From NCBI RefSeq assembly GCF_023065955.2, contig NW_026622985.1, positions 2,192,001-2,256,000 on the forward strand: a DNA stretch of 64,000 nucleotides, written 5' to 3'. Of this stretch, positions 1-12,730 are shown one piece after another. Below the pieces are notes generated by a model, which was not told the DNA's origin, ran no database searches, and worked only from the letters and a program-made list of their open reading frames with translations. The position numbers and the translations under genes are program-made. Each line of letters opens with the position of its first letter. The first letter of the stretch is position 1. The DNA comes from Ursus arctos. Its lineage: Eukaryota > Chordata > Mammalia > Carnivora > Ursidae.

Positions 1-2279
1 ACAGCATTTGGGTCCTTTAGCTTAAATGTATATCTCATCATAAACCATTACCCACCTTGAAATTCCAGAGTGCAAAAATCTGTTGCTTATAAATAGCATA
101 TTTATATGTTAAATATCTGCAGCTCATGGACCTTCACTCCTTTTTTATTCTTATTGCCCTGAAGACAATTTCTAAAATGATTTTAGAGATACCAAGTAGT
201 AAATGAGGTAGTCCTGAGAGAGAGCATAGAGTGAGAGCAGTTTAGTTAGAAATGTCCCAAGCAATCATTTGGTTTTATACGTGTGCTCCAAGGTAGGTTA
301 AGATGAAACAAGGGACTGAGGGTGGTCTCTCTCACCTGTAATTAAAATGATAAGATCTCAGAGTTTTGTGGAATAGAATTGTGAGGCAATTAAATTACTA
401 AGAAAAATAGAGTGCACTCTTTGTGAGCAGACAACATCTATAGTGTAGATTTTGATTTAACATTTTATCTCTTTCTATGTAAAATACTTATAAAATAAAA
501 AATATATGTATATTACCAATTTACATAGTAGTTTCATAATTTATACATTTTAGTATATATTGATTCGTCAAGGGCCAGTACTTTGTATCTTGCTTTCCAA
601 CTTACTAAATAGTTCAAAATAAAAACAAGAGTTAATGAAAACTGTATTTTTAACATAAAGGTTTGAAATGTGTAACTTTCTCTCGATGAAAATAAATAAG
701 GGAAATCTCGTGTCTATGATCTATGGCCTGAGACATTTACTATGGTTTCATCTTGAAATAATTTAATGGGTTACTGTGTCTACAACAGCCGCCTTGAGGC
801 TTTGTTTGTTTGTTTGTTCAAACAGCATCATCAGTCAAAGAGGACAGGCAGAGTCCGGCTTATGACAGCCTGAGCTGATTTCCTAAGATCACATCTAAGT
901 CTGCTTAACGTTACGAACAAACTTCCAAAATTCTTAGCTATTAGCATTAATTTTTCTTAGGAAGATTAAGAGAAAATTGAAGAAGACTTTTCAACAGAGG
1001 AATGGCAACCTTTTGTGGAAGAATTTTTTTATTTGTTCCTCACTAGTAAACTCTACTGTTTATAATATTTTAATTAAGATTGTTTTGAAATTTAGGTTGA
1101 TTTGTGTGTGTGTGTTTCTGAATATAAATACAAGTGTGCATATACACCACATATACAACTGCAGAATAGAAATACTTTTACATGTGAAATAGAACTATGC
1201 ACGTAAGTCTAAATATATATAATATAAAAGTAATTGTTTAATATATAAAATACCTTAAATGGATTTAGGGCTAAAGATACATACCTTTCGTTCAAAGATT
1301 TCATTGAAGTCTTTCATGTAGAATTTTTCTAAACCCCTGAATTAAAGGCAACTTCATGCTTTCTAAGGATTACACTTTGTTCCACCATCTTGCTGACACC
1401 ACCAGTATATAAATTTGAAGAGGCTTTGCATGTTTATTGTATTTCCATCTTTGATTATTTCTTTACAAGAAAAACACTTGGAATTAGAAACTGAAGGCAA
1501 GACTTTATTTTCAAAATGTTTTTGAGTTTACGTGGGTTGATTGTATCCATTTGTTTTTATGAAGAAACGTATCAAGTTTCTTGATTGTTTTCCGTTCTTA
1601 GTCACAACGTTTATCATACAGGATGTAGTGTCTGATATCATTTTGCTCTCCACATATTCTTTTGTGCAGCATCCTATGCGTTGGGAGAAAGTTCTCCCGA
1701 CTGAGGCATGTGCAGGAAGTTCAGTCAGTGACCTGGAGTGCATCAGGCTTCAAACGCGCATGCATGATAAAGCCTGGGCTTATCAGAACTGCTTCACAGC
1801 CACTTAACTCCAAAAGGAATCAATTTATGTGAGAAGTCACCTTTCTGTAGTTGAGGAACACAAAGTTAAGAGATTCTTACTCTTTTTATTATTTACTGAT
1901 GTCACAAAGGTCAATTCTTAATCTCCCATCCAAAACCATAATATTTTAGTTTTATTTTCCTTGCCTGATCAGTTGCCCAAATGGTAATGTTGGAATGCTA
2001 TGTGCTTTCTTCTTGGTGATTTTCTTAATTATGATTGATTTTATATTTTGAATTTTTGTACAGCTCCCAGAAAATGTTTTAGCAATTGAATATTTTGTAA
2101 AATATACCCAAAATTCATAAATAAATTATCTGCCTCTTCTGTAACAATGTAATCATTCAATGTAGGGGACAAATGTCAAATGTTTGTTTAATTCTTTTAC
2201 TCTTTGCTGACTGAAAGGGTAATTGCAAAACAAAACAAAACCTAACTTTCTTCTAGATATTCCATGTAATTTTCTTTTT
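1..2279. other. AT-rich stretch, nothing recognised
   Basis: No open frame longer than about 90 codons and no SINE, L1 or RNA gene that I recognise. The short open frames lack any family motif. Old diverged repeats may be present below what can be seen by eye. Confidence 0.5.
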
Positions 2280-3010
2280 CTTTGGTCCTCCAGAATGATC
2301 ATTTTAATATACTTTTCCCCCCACTTATAGAATATAATACACATTTATTATAGAAAATCCAGACAATGAAGAAAAATGTAATAATCCAACAATATTATCC
2401 AAAGTCCCATCACTTAGAAAACCTGTGAGAACATTTTTTTTACAGTTTTTTTTTAAAGATTTTATTTATTATTCGACAGAGATAGAGACAGCCAGTGAGA
2501 GAGGGAACACAAGCAGGGGGAGTGGGAGAGGAAGAAGCAGGCTCCCAGCGGAGGAGCCTGATGTGGGGCTCGATCCCATAACGCTGGGATCACGCCCTGA
2601 GCGTGAAGGCAGACGCTTAACCGCTGTGCGACCCAGGCGCCCCCCTGTGAGAACATTTTGATATAGGGATTTTCAGTTTATCTTTCCCTTGAAATACACA
2701 CAGTTCTCATAAAATTGAAACCATAGTGCATTTTTTATATCTATATTCTGCTTTGTTCATTCAACATCATAACATGAGAACTTATCCTTCTCCTTAAATG
2801 TATTTAATTTAATGTATAAATTAAATGAATTTAATTAGCAATTCTTTTATTATTGGATTCTGATGTTATTTTATAATTTTAACTTCTTTATAACAAATTA
2901 CAGCACATATATCATCATGTGCACATTTTATTTTAACCTTAAGTATATTCTCAGACTAAATTATGGAGTCAAAGTACATGAACACTTTTAAGGATATCAA
3001 TATAACATGT
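2280..3010 (-). mobile_element. Old L1 3' region (L1M type), split by a SINE
   Basis: Read on the minus strand this matches the ancient mammalian L1M 3' region that includes the attached-base motifs for 'ttattatagaaaatccag' and the 'ctgctttgttcattcaacat' block. It is heavily diverged, carries no open frame, and is interrupted by the SINE at 2438-2643. Subfamily cannot be named by eye. Confidence 0.5.
2438..2643 (-). mobile_element. CAN-SINE (SINEC), minus strand
   Basis: On the minus strand it begins with the tRNA-like head (GGGGGCGCCTGGGTCGCA), followed by the CT-rich block and the AAATAAAATCTTTAAA tail. A perfect 16-bp TSD, cctgtgagaacatttt, lies at 2422-2437 and 2644-2659. The sequence is close to the family consensus and the TSD is intact, so it is a young insertion into old L1 debris. 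Confidence 0.95.
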
Positions 3011-3064
3011 CCCACACCCACACGTATACATGTAATAACAATTTTATCAAGAAATTAGTCATTT

Positions 3065-3215
3065 CATCACTGTCTACTGAACACTAACAATGAGAAGGCA
3101 CAGTGAGTTTAGAAATCAGATCTAAAGGAGCTCAAAATGTGTAACAGAATGATGTACAAACAAGCTAAATATGGGGAGTTAATTACTTCTTAGCAAGTGA
3201 TGACAAAAGGGTGAC
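3065..3215. repeat. Possible L2-like remnant
   Basis: Weak resemblance to the L2 3' end: an 'ggagctcaaaatgtgtaac' stretch after a 'tactgaacactaac' stretch. It is very diverged and could be chance. Confidence 0.25.
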
Positions 3216-3703
3216 CTTATTGGTGGTGTTACTTGTATTATCAGTGATGGATACTGAACAGTACTTCTTTAGATGGCAATCCTCCTAAAGGAGGAGGATT
3301 AATAATTTATAATTATTAATAACATATAGAATAATTTATAATTTCTATGAACATTTACTATTTATACAAACATATCTTTATTGGGTGCTTTTTAAAATGT
3401 GAATATAGGGTGCTGGCAACAAGTCAAAATTCATTTCCATAAAATTAATTATACAGAGGGTCAATGTGATCTGTTCAAACTATTCACTTGCTTCTGGTCT
3501 CCAAATGAAAATATGTGAAATAGTAGATTTTAGATATAGTGCAAATGCAGGTGTATTGTATTTCTTTCAAAAACTTTGCTTTTAAAAATGTATCTCAACT
3601 GGGCTTTTGTTAAATTTTGAATGACAGTGTGTTGGCGATTATACACTATGTATCCAACGGGATCACAGAGCAAACTTGCTTATAGGGTTTCTGGGTGTGT
3701 GTT

Positions 3704-3742
<39 letters not shown>

Positions 3743-5154
3743 TTTAGGGAGAGGGTTGATACTAAGAAAATAGGTACAACTCAAGAACACCTGAATTATA
3801 TCCTTTTAATACCCAGAAAGTTGTTATATGTACATAAGACAAAGACTAAAAAAATGAACATTTTTTTTTAAACATAGCTGGGCTTTGGCCTTAGACCCCA
3901 GTAGGGAAACAGTGACTTAGGTGGCACACTTTCCTAAGATAGAGGTGTTGTAGAAGTTTAGAAACCAGAGAATTAGCTGGTCATTTGTTTTTTTCTCATG
4001 CTCAGCTGACTTGAATCTTCTCTCTTACAATACTGTTATTTCTTGTGAATAAAACAGTAAATGTTACAATTCTTAGACTCCCTTGCCCTGGCCCTTCTCT
4101 GTCAGTTACATCTATAATTTGTGTGTAGCTTTTATCTTTTAATAGCACAGTAGGCCTTCAGTTCTTTCACAAGATTATCCAGTAATTTAGAAACCAATAA
4201 CAAAGAAAAGAAAATAATACCAGAATATCAGCAGAAGTTCTTACCTGACTTGTCCATAGGCTCTTCCCATGGTACAGATGCCAGATGAACCAGAGACGCA
4301 CTTTCTATGAAATCAAAGGTCAATAAAAAGCCAGTAATTCTGGTATTATTCTTGATATCTGCAAGGCTCCAAAATAATAGATGTGTCTAAAGCTCTTCAT
4401 CTCCATGTGTCACAGATGATGTGACAATCATGCATACTCATTATTTAAAAAAAAAAGCATCAGTTTATTTCTTTGGCATAAAGGAGGATAAGAAAACATA
4501 AGATTCTTTTCACTAAAAAAGGAGGAAAGATGTTTATATATCTTTTAAAATTATATACATAAATTTGCAAATTTGAATATCACTCATGATGATTGATTAG
4601 GGGGAAAAATTTCCTTAGAGATTAAAGGTTATCTCCCAGAGGAAATTCAAGGGAAAGTATTTTATGATTACTTCATGCAGGAAAAAAAAAGATGATAGTC
4701 TTGTGTATAAGGGTTCATTTTCTAAGTCTAATAAATTATTTCCTTCAACATGCTCTCATTATTTAAAATTCTATTTCATCCACCAGAATCAACCACTCTT
4801 TCCTCTTTTGTATCTTCTTGCGTTTCTCTCACAAGCAGCTGCTGATTAGCAGAGGCTGTGGTCTCAGGGTTCTGTACAAAATCCCATTTCTTAGCGTTGG
4901 GTGAAACAGTGAAACAGGAAGGGAACAAGAGGTTTTAAATTGAAAAAAAAATATGGATTATAGGGGGAATGTAATATTTTGTTTCCACGTAAGTTTTTCA
5001 AATATTGTATAATTTGTTTACCTTTCAATTTTTCTTTCATCACTGAAAGAGACATGGTATAGAAATTATTTACATAAACACAAGCAACAATCTGGAACCA
5101 AAATTTCAGCTAATCTCAACAAACTCTATACCACGAAATGAGGGAAGGAAATAA
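3216..5154. other. AT-rich stretch, nothing recognised
   Basis: Apart from the GT repeat at 3706-3739, no feature is supported. Open frames are short, and the longest (4664-4849) has no motif. Confidence 0.5.
3706..3739. repeat. (GT)n microsatellite
   Basis: About 17 uninterrupted GT units, preceded by an imperfect GT-rich lead-in from 3694. Confidence 0.95.
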
Positions 5155-5166
5155 TTCTACATTTTT

Positions 5167-5381
5167 TTAAATTTAATTTTTTATTTTAAAAAAGATGTTG
5201 CTTCTTTTTTTGAGAAAGAGAGTGAGTGAGAGAGAGAACATGAGCAGGGGCAGAGGGAGAGGGAGAAGGAGGCTCCTCAGCTGAGCAAGAAGCCAGATGC
5301 TAGGCTGGATTCCAGGACCCCGGCATCACGACCTTAGCCAAAGGCAGACACTTAACCAACTGAGCCACCCAGGTACCTATT
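5167..5381 (-). mobile_element. CAN-SINE, minus strand, older copy
   Basis: The head on the minus strand reads AGGTACCTGGGTGGCTCAGTT; the CT-rich block and T-rich tail complement follow. A 12-bp TSD, ttctacattttt, lies at 5155-5166 and 5382-5393. The tail is degraded and the body carries scattered substitutions, so it is older than the copy at 2438. Confidence 0.9.
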
Positions 5382-5640
5382 TTCTACATTTTTCTATTTT
5401 GCAGCCACTGAATAATTCTTCAGATTGTTAGAACAATAGAGACTGATAATTATTTGTAAAATATAAAGGGTGTCCATTAGGAAAATAGAATAGCAAACAA
5501 AATGCAAAAATTAGCTTAAAAATAAATTGTAGTCTAGCAAAAACTGAGATATGGAGAAAGAAAAAGTACAAAATATATGTAAGATTTAAAATAAAAGCAA
5601 AATTAAGGTGTGCATATTTTGTTCAAGGAGATAATTTCTG

Positions 5641-5852
5641 AGGTGCCTGGATGACTCAGTCAGTTAAGTGTCAACTCTTTATTTCAGCTCAGGTCATGAT
5701 CTCAAGGTCATGAGATCAAGCCCTGTGTCAGGCTCCCTGCTGGGCGTGGAGCCTCGTAAGATTCTCTCCCCCTCCCCCGCCCCTCCCCCCCACAGCTGGA
5801 TGTGCAAGCTCATGCTCTCTCTCTCTCTCGCTCTCTCTCTCTCGCTCTCAAA

Positions 5853-5883
<31 letters not shown>

Positions 5884-5898
5884 ATCTGTTTTAAAAGA
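5641..5898 (+). mobile_element. CAN-SINE with expanded CT and TAAA tracts
   Basis: The head is 'aggtgcctggatgactcag', followed by a long C/CT-rich block, (CTCT)n with CG interruptions, and about nine TAAA units. A 12-bp TSD, agataatttctg, lies at 5629-5640 and 5899-5910. At 258 bp it is longer than most copies here because both tracts have expanded. Confidence 0.93.
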
Positions 5899-5910
5899 AG
5901 ATAATTTCTG

Positions 5911-7020
5911 CTTGAAAAACTAATGTAAATAAGGCCAGAGTCACATGTCTTCTGTGACTGTTATATTTTCGGCATGGAAAGATTAATGTGAAGGGGTAAG
6001 AGGACATATTTGGTATATAAGAACCTAGGAAGCATAGCCCCTGTCGTCTTGTTCACCCATAAAACAAAGCCAAAGAGAAACAAAACAAAATGCAGCAAAG
6101 CACAACAAAACGAAATAAAAGATTGTATTTTAGCTCCAAAGTTTTTGAGAGAAGTTCTCTCTGGTTTGTCAGAATATACTAGTATGTGTCTCTTTTCTAC
6201 TTATGATACTTTATACTCTGAAAGCTTTAAATTTACCTGCATCGGTAACTATTTACATTTTCAAAATGAAGGAACTGAAGAAGAAAGGGAGAGAGAGGTG
6301 AGGGGGTGGATGGGAATATCCCAATAATACTAACACGGGTGGGAGAAGTCTTTCTCAGAGTCTAGTTTTCAAAGTTGAACATGAATTTGGTGATGGATCA
6401 AGGGAACAAGAGAAACGAGGCAAAGGCATTCACTTTGACATAACATCCGGTCACCTAATTTGTGGCTGGGTTTGCTTAAATTCCTGCATTTCAAGTAAAG
6501 ATGAGTTTAAGTTAAAGATGAGTTTAAGACGAGCCCATACATGGGGAACACATGGTAAATCAGACATGGCAGTGCAAATAATGTATACAAATTGCATTAC
6601 TTCGTTCTGTTACATTTAAATCTGGTTAAGGTTTATGAAGTACACAGAATTTGTTTCATGCCTTAGCTTTGGCATTACAGAATTCTGTGTTGTTCCTTTT
6701 CCATCCCACATTCTCAATAAACCCGTCAACATCTGAATCTAATTCTGTTTTACTTTTTTATATTAAACAAATTAGATAATCCATTAAACAAATGGGAGGA
6801 AATAGCATTAATGATATGTTGCACTTGCATTATGAAGTTAATTGGATTAACTAAATTAGCTGTTTTACATTCAAGCCTGCATATGTTTTTAATGTTTAAA
6901 GCAAGAAATGTTTGGGAGAACTCACATTTCTGGAATTTCCGCTCTTCATTACAAAGCAGAGGTCAGTAATGAGTTTATTAAGCCTCCAATGAGACCACAT
7001 ACCATTCACAAGCTCAAAGT
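5911..7020. other. No recognised feature
   Basis: AT-rich sequence. A 105-codon open frame at 6010-6327 shows no family motif or signal peptide, and composition alone can explain it. Confidence 0.5.
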
Positions 7021-7089
7021 TGGAAGGAAGGAAGGAAGGAAGGAAGGAAGGAAGGAAGGAAGGAAGAAGGTAGGAAGGAAGGAAGGGAA
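7021..7089. repeat. (GGAA)n microsatellite
   Basis: Near-perfect GGAA repeat with a GAAGGTA interruption near 7066. It produces a spurious Gly-Arg-Lys-Glu run in an overlapping open frame. Long GGAA runs can bind ETS-family factors in other settings; nothing here shows function. Confidence 0.95.
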
Positions 7090-8839
7090 CAGAATAGAAA
7101 CAGCAAGAATCATGGACATTTCAATAAGTCATAGTCCTACAAACCAATCGAATCTCATTTGGAGTAGAATAACAACCATGCAACAGAAGTATCCTGGACC
7201 TCACGGTTCCACCTCAAGATGCCATGACACTCTCAGGTAAGACCTCATTGGGATCGTGGAAAAATCCAGGGTTCAGAGTTCTTTGTACTAGGAAAAGATT
7301 TTGCTTGAGAGTAAGATCCTACTCAGGAAATATTGAATACCTTGCCTTACGGAACAGAACAACCTTAAATTCAAGCTCCCTGGACCCTAACAACTGTGAT
7401 TGTTACAATGACACAGCCGAAGTTTCCCAGCCAGATCAATGCTAGAAATTTCAACTTCAGGGTGAAAGGTGGCACGTTCTGTTACCCGCTGGGAATGCTC
7501 AATTACTCATTTTAGTGTCATAGAGCTCAATGCACTATGAAGTGGTACTTTCTTGAATACATAGAGTATCCATAATATTAAGTGTGTTCTATAACAGGTC
7601 TGATTCTAAAATTTGTATCATAATATTCGGTATTTTTTTTACATTCAGAAGCAAAAATTGATTTTGGAATGTATTCATTCTAATTTTCCAGTAAGTGGAA
7701 AACTGTGACTGTCTTTGAGTATATAGCTCTTGACTTGAAGAAATGCTAGTCATCACTAAGTTCTGCCAATTCCCGTAACAGGAAATGGGTGAAGATCTTA
7801 TGAGATTCAATACTTTCATTTCATTATTATTATGGCAAGATTCAATAAAGTTTGGGACAAAGACCTATTTTGACTTTTACAGAGAAAAGTAGCATAATTA
7901 TATTACAAATTATATATAATACAAATTATACCACCTTAGATTTGGCTAAAAATTCAGAAATTAACATGTCAGTCACAGTTGTAAATAATCAAGAGTTTAG
8001 GAATTCAGAATTCATTAAGTATACTTCTCTATTATAGATAAATGTTGGCTTTTGTTTAATAATGTTCGCTTAGTATATGTGCATAACATATTTCACAGTT
8101 AAGTTTACATAGATGATTACTTTTATTTACATAACACATAAGATATGTGTATCTTGAAACAAACGTCTTATCTCAATTACATTATTTTTACCAAAATATT
8201 GCAACTTATAACAAATTGGGCTTTTTTCTTTAACTTTCTAATGTCATATATACAACTGGTTATTTATATGTGTATTAACCTGGATGTTTACACAAAAATA
8301 TAGTGTGCTGTCTAGGTAATACCAAGGAGAATACTAATTATGCCCATCTTTGTACCTTCAAACTAATCACATGTTTCACTGAGCACAAGGATTAGGAAAC
8401 TCTTCTTTGAAACTATGAAACACCTATACACAAAATTTCATCTATAAGGAAAGTTACCCAAGTGTTTTGTAAATGGGCTAAATTAAGAAATACGCTAAGA
8501 GAGGAGGCAACCCTCTTGGGTCATGGATAGAATAGACAGAGAGTATTTCCACATACACATGGGACAGATATGCCATGAGGCAAAATCGGTGAGTGACCTC
8601 GTCATCTTAGATTAACTAGCATGGACAAGTTGCAGCAGCCTCCCTGAACCTCAGCATAGGTCCGTGGAGGACGTGAGGAAGGGTAGCTACACGATATCTG
8701 CGAACAGCTGATGAGAAAAGCACAGTGGAAAAGGAGTGTCAGCAGAAGTGACAGGTGTTCAAACCCAAACCTGGAGAGGTTTGATACATCTTGGTGAGGT
8801 ATCCAAGAGACTTCATATGGATCTAGCTATCTTTACATT
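7090..8839. other. No recognised gene; mixed-composition stretch
   Basis: 7110-7480 is less AT-rich than its surroundings and has an exon-donor-like 'ctcaggtaag' at 7230-7239. No reading frame resembles a known protein. The rest is AT-rich without visible features. Confidence 0.4.
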
Positions 8840-10330
8840 CAAATGTGGCAAAGTGTTCCAAAGTATGACTATACCACAATTTCTGAAACCATTCTCTTGT
8901 TAAGGGGTATGTTGGTTATGTCTAATTTTTTTTTGCTTATTAGAATTCTTCAACAGATGTTATTGTTGGTGCCCTTTTGTGTAGCTGTAGGACTGTTTGT
9001 AAGATGGATATTTAGAAATTAAGTTGTGGGGGCAAAAATATTCACGCTTCCAAATTACTCATCAGAGAGGCTGTACCAATTTATTCTTTCATAAATCAAA
9101 ACTTGATATTATCAAATCTTAAGTTGTCCTATTTTCACAATGAAAAATAATATTTCAGTGTTATTTTAATTTCTAGTGAGGCTGAGATCATGTCATATAT
9201 AAATTAGTCATTGTGCTTTCTATTCTATATAAATCTTTCCTTCTTTTATAGCTCAGTTTTTGTATTAATTTATAGAAACTCTTTATATAATCTGAAAGTT
9301 TATCATTTATTATATATTTTAAATATATGTCCCAAAATCTTTTATTTGTTTTGAATTTGTGAAGGCTTTTGTTGCATGAATTGCTTAATTTAGTTAAATT
9401 TTGAATTGTTTTCTGTTATGGCTTACTTTTTCTATTTAAGAATGACTTTCACTAGGGGTGCCTGGGAGGCTCAGTCAGTTAAGCACCTGACCCTTGATTT
9501 CAGCTCAAGTCATGATCTCAGGGTCTTGAGATCAGGCCCTACGTTGGGCTCCACGCTGAGTGTGGAGCCTGCTTGGGATTCTCTCTCTTCCTTGCTCCCC
9601 CCACCCCCGCTCACCCTCTCTCTCTCTCATTCTCTTAAAAAAAAAAAAGAATGACTTTCACTACCCCCTGAGAACCTATATTTGTGTATTATGTAAATAA
9701 TCCATGTTTTTCTATTATATTTTACACATTTTATCTACATACATGTATATGGTATCTGTGTACATTACTCTTCTCTATAAATTTAGACTCAATTTGCCAC
9801 TTCTTTAAAAAATCTTATTGAAATCTTCATTGCATTGCACTGAATTTATAGATTAATTTAGAGATAATTGAGTCTTTACATATTATGTTTTCTCATCTAT
9901 ACACATGCTGTAGCTCTTATCTTCCACAAGGTCTAGTGTATTTCAAGTAAACTTCCATAAGTTATAATATTTGTTTCCATTATATATGGATTTTTTTCTT
10001 ATGTTATGTTTTCAAACTTGTCATTTTTTATTTATGGTGGAGTCATTCATTTTTCAAGGTTTCCCCTTACCTGCCCCCTGGTTGGACTCTTATTATTTTA
10101 AATAATTCACTACTTGATTTTTCCAGGGTCAAATCAGTAATTTTAACAACAGTTTTCTCCTTTATATTCTAATGTTTATATATCTTCGTTTTTTCTTAAA
10201 ATAATATTTTGTTTCCTAGTATCTTAAGGAAAATGTGAATACTACCAGTGGTTTTAAGCATCTTTGTTTTGTTAATATTATTTTCATTTTGTTTTCATTT
10301 ACTTTACAAATTTGTTTGACTTTAAGTTGC
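8840..10330 (-). mobile_element. Ancient L1 (L1M/HAL1-like), minus strand
   Basis: Minus-strand remnant of an old L1. The 'tcagagaggctgtaccaatttat' region (about 9064-9086) and the 'attgcactgaatttatagattaattta' region (about 9834-9860) correspond to conserved L1 3'/ORF2 blocks. All frames are destroyed. The SINE at 9455-9646 interrupts it. Boundaries are approximate. Confidence 0.5.
9455..9646 (+). mobile_element. CAN-SINE, plus strand
   Basis: Full head (ggggtgcctgggaggctcag), CT-rich middle and a pure A tail. A perfect 17-bp TSD, aagaatgactttcacta, lies at 9438-9454 and 9647-9663. Confidence 0.95.
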
Positions 10331-10979
10331 ATAGAAATTTCTAGGCATGAATTCTAGACATGAAAATTTACATTTAATTTATATAATGTATACACGTGTA
10401 ATATTGAAATAAAATAATGTAAGTCAATGTATATAGGTTCCACAATAATTTGGGTTTTTCTTTTTCTCATGTTAAAGTCACTCATACGTTAAGTATATAG
10501 AGTTGAGAAACACTGATGTTAGTAGAATAACATAGGCTTAAAAAAAATCAAAGGGTCTAGGTTAGGTAGACCTGGCTTTGGGTCATGGCTTTGACAAATT
10601 TGTTGTTTGTTCTTATTAGTGAAAATAATTCAGTGGTGGAGGGGTCACTTTTTTTTTTTTTTAAGCAGGGAAGGGTGAAATAAAGAGAACATGTTGTGAA
10701 GTGTTACACAGTGTGCTTAAATGTGGAAGAAACTGGGCAGGAGGCTAGTTACAAGGCAGCTATGGTGATTCAGGTATGAAGGGATAAAGATCAAAAATTG
10801 GTTTGTGAAAAATAAAAAGGAAGTACAGTTAAGATACTGGAGGCTCAGTTATGTGTCTAATCTGATTAAATGTGTGTTATAGAATGTAAGGCAACATGCC
10901 TCTGTTTCTTCTTTGAAAGCACTGAGTCAAATTTTATAGTTCTATTATCAATTATAGTTGACCACTTTTTGCTAGCTTG
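10331..10979. other. AT-rich stretch, nothing recognised
   Basis: No supported feature apart from a T15 run near 10650. Confidence 0.5.
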
Positions 10980-11740
10980 TTTCTTTTCTATTTAAATTCT
11001 AGTTAACATGTGTGTAATATTGGTTTCAAGAGTAGAATTTAATGATTTATCACTTACATATAACACTCAGTGCTTATCACAACAAGTGCTCTCCTTAATA
11101 CCCATCATGCATTTAACCCATCCCCTCCCACTTCCCCTCCAACAGCCCTCAGTTTGTTCTCTACAGTTAATAGTCTCTTATGGTTTGCCTCCCTCTCTCT
11201 TTTTTTTCCTTCCTTCCCCCATTTCCATCTGTTTTGTTTCTTAAATTCTACATATGAGTGAAATCATGGTATTTGTCTTCCTCTGACTATTTTACTTAAC
11301 ATAATACACTCTAGTTCCATTCATATCTTTGAAAATGGCAAGATTTCATTATTTTTTTATGGCTGAGTAGTATTCCATAATTACTGTTGACCATTGAACA
11401 ACATGGGGATTAGGGGTGCCAACACTTTATGCAGTCAAAATCTGTGTATAACTTGATTTCTTCAAAACATAAGTAACAGAAGCCTTAGCAATAGCTTAAA
11501 CAATTGAATAACACATTTATTGTATATGTATTATATACTCCTTCTTACAATAAAGTAAGCTACAGAAAATTGTTATTAAGAAAACCATAAGGAAAAGAAA
11601 ATACATTTACAGTACTGTACTGTATTTATTGAAAAAATCTGTGTATAAGTTGACCTGTGCAGTTCAAACCCATGTTGTCTGAAGGTCAACAACTGTAATA
11701 CCATCTAGAAGTCTTCTACTTCACCATTGCAATATTTCTT
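10980..11740 (-). mobile_element. Carnivore L1 3' end, minus strand, interrupted
   Basis: The minus strand carries the carnivore L1 3'UTR: a block complementary to the 'cacttgtgatgagcactg' region near 11062-11100, then the end of ORF2 around 11230-11385, where 'atggctgagtagtattccat' is the complement of the conserved ORF2 C-terminal MEYYSA-type coding. The pogo-type element at 11384-11695 splits it, and L1-like sequence seems to resume after it. It is 5' truncated and non-coding. Confidence 0.75.
11384..11695. mobile_element. pogo/Tigger-family nonautonomous DNA transposon
   Basis: Inverted ends are visible: the left end reads ctgttgaccattgaacaac and the right end, reverse-complemented, reads cagttgttgaccttcagac, with a 3-bp insertion. 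The flanking dinucleotide is TA on both sides (11382-11383 and 11696-11697), as expected for pogo/Tigger elements. The interior has no transposase frame. It resembles the MER44/Tigger7 group; the exact family is not certain. It sits inside the L1 fragment, so it should post-date that L1, which is odd for a family thought to be old (see findings). Confidence 0.75.
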
Positions 11741-12044
11741 ATCATCTGCCCACCACACAAAAAAGACGATGCAACTGGATGAGAAGAGGAAATCATAATG
11801 AAAAATAGCACATAGGTCTAGTTTGTTCATATTAAGACATGTAAAATGAAATATTTCAAATTGTTAGTGTTCAAAATTAATGTTGGTGCTACATAATAGA
11901 CTATATAAATATGCAATAAGATTAATTTCACCTTTCCACCTCATTCTATGTTGCAATAGTGCAGTTTATTAGAAAAAAAATTAACCTTTAACTGTAAATG
12001 TTTCTGTATTTTAAAATATTTCTGAATTGCTCAATATAATTGCA
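11741..12044. other. No recognised feature
   Basis: AT-rich sequence between two L1 fragments; nothing supported. Confidence 0.5.
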
Positions 12045-12730
12045 TATAAGTAGTTAGAATGATTTGTGAAATAAGAAATAAGTGTTAGTGAGTATATGGG
12101 GAAAAGGGGAGTCTCATATGCTGCTTGCGAACAGTTGAAATTTGTACAACCACTATTGAAAACAGTATTGAGGCTCCTCAAAAAATTACAAATAGTACTA
12201 CCGTACAGTCCATCAGTTCTGCTTCTGGGTATACAGCTGAAGGACAAGCAATCATTATCTCAAAGAGATAATCTGCATCCGATGTTCATTGCAGCATTAT
12301 TTACAATAGCCAAGACGTGAATAAAACTTGTGCCCATTGATGGATGGGTAAAGAAAATGTAGTCTATATATACAATGGGATATTATACAGCCATAAAAAA
12401 ATATAAACAAGCAAAAAAAATAAGCTGTCATTTGCAATAACATGGATGGACCTTGAGGGCATTAGGCTAAATGGAAAAAGTCAGACACAAAGAAACAAAT
12501 ATTATGTGATCTTACTTATATACAGAACCTAAAAAAAAAAATCATAAAAACAGAACAGATTGGTGACTATCAGAGGAGGCAGCTGGATAGGAAAAAAGGG
12601 TTAAAGTGGTCAAAAGGTACAAACTTCCAGTTATAAGATAAATAAGCCTAATATTAAATATCTTAAACTACTAAAAAATACAAACTTTTTATAATTTAAT
12701 ATTAAAAAACCAATTATAATAAACATGGAA
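12045..12730 (+). mobile_element. 5'-truncated L1, plus strand
   Basis: ORF2 C-terminal region and 3'UTR in plus orientation. Landmarks are 'gttcattgcagcattatttacaatagcca' (about 12284-12312), 'gatggatgggtaaagaaaatgt' and 'gggatattatacagccataaa', which encode the conserved end of L1 ORF2p. The frame is broken by indels and stops. The 3'UTR follows to about 12730 without a clear poly(A). Confidence 0.85.

Noticed and set aside
6908..7240. 110-codon frame with Gly-Arg-Lys-Glu repeats
   Set aside because: The repeats are a read-through of the GGAA microsatellite, and the rest has no motif.
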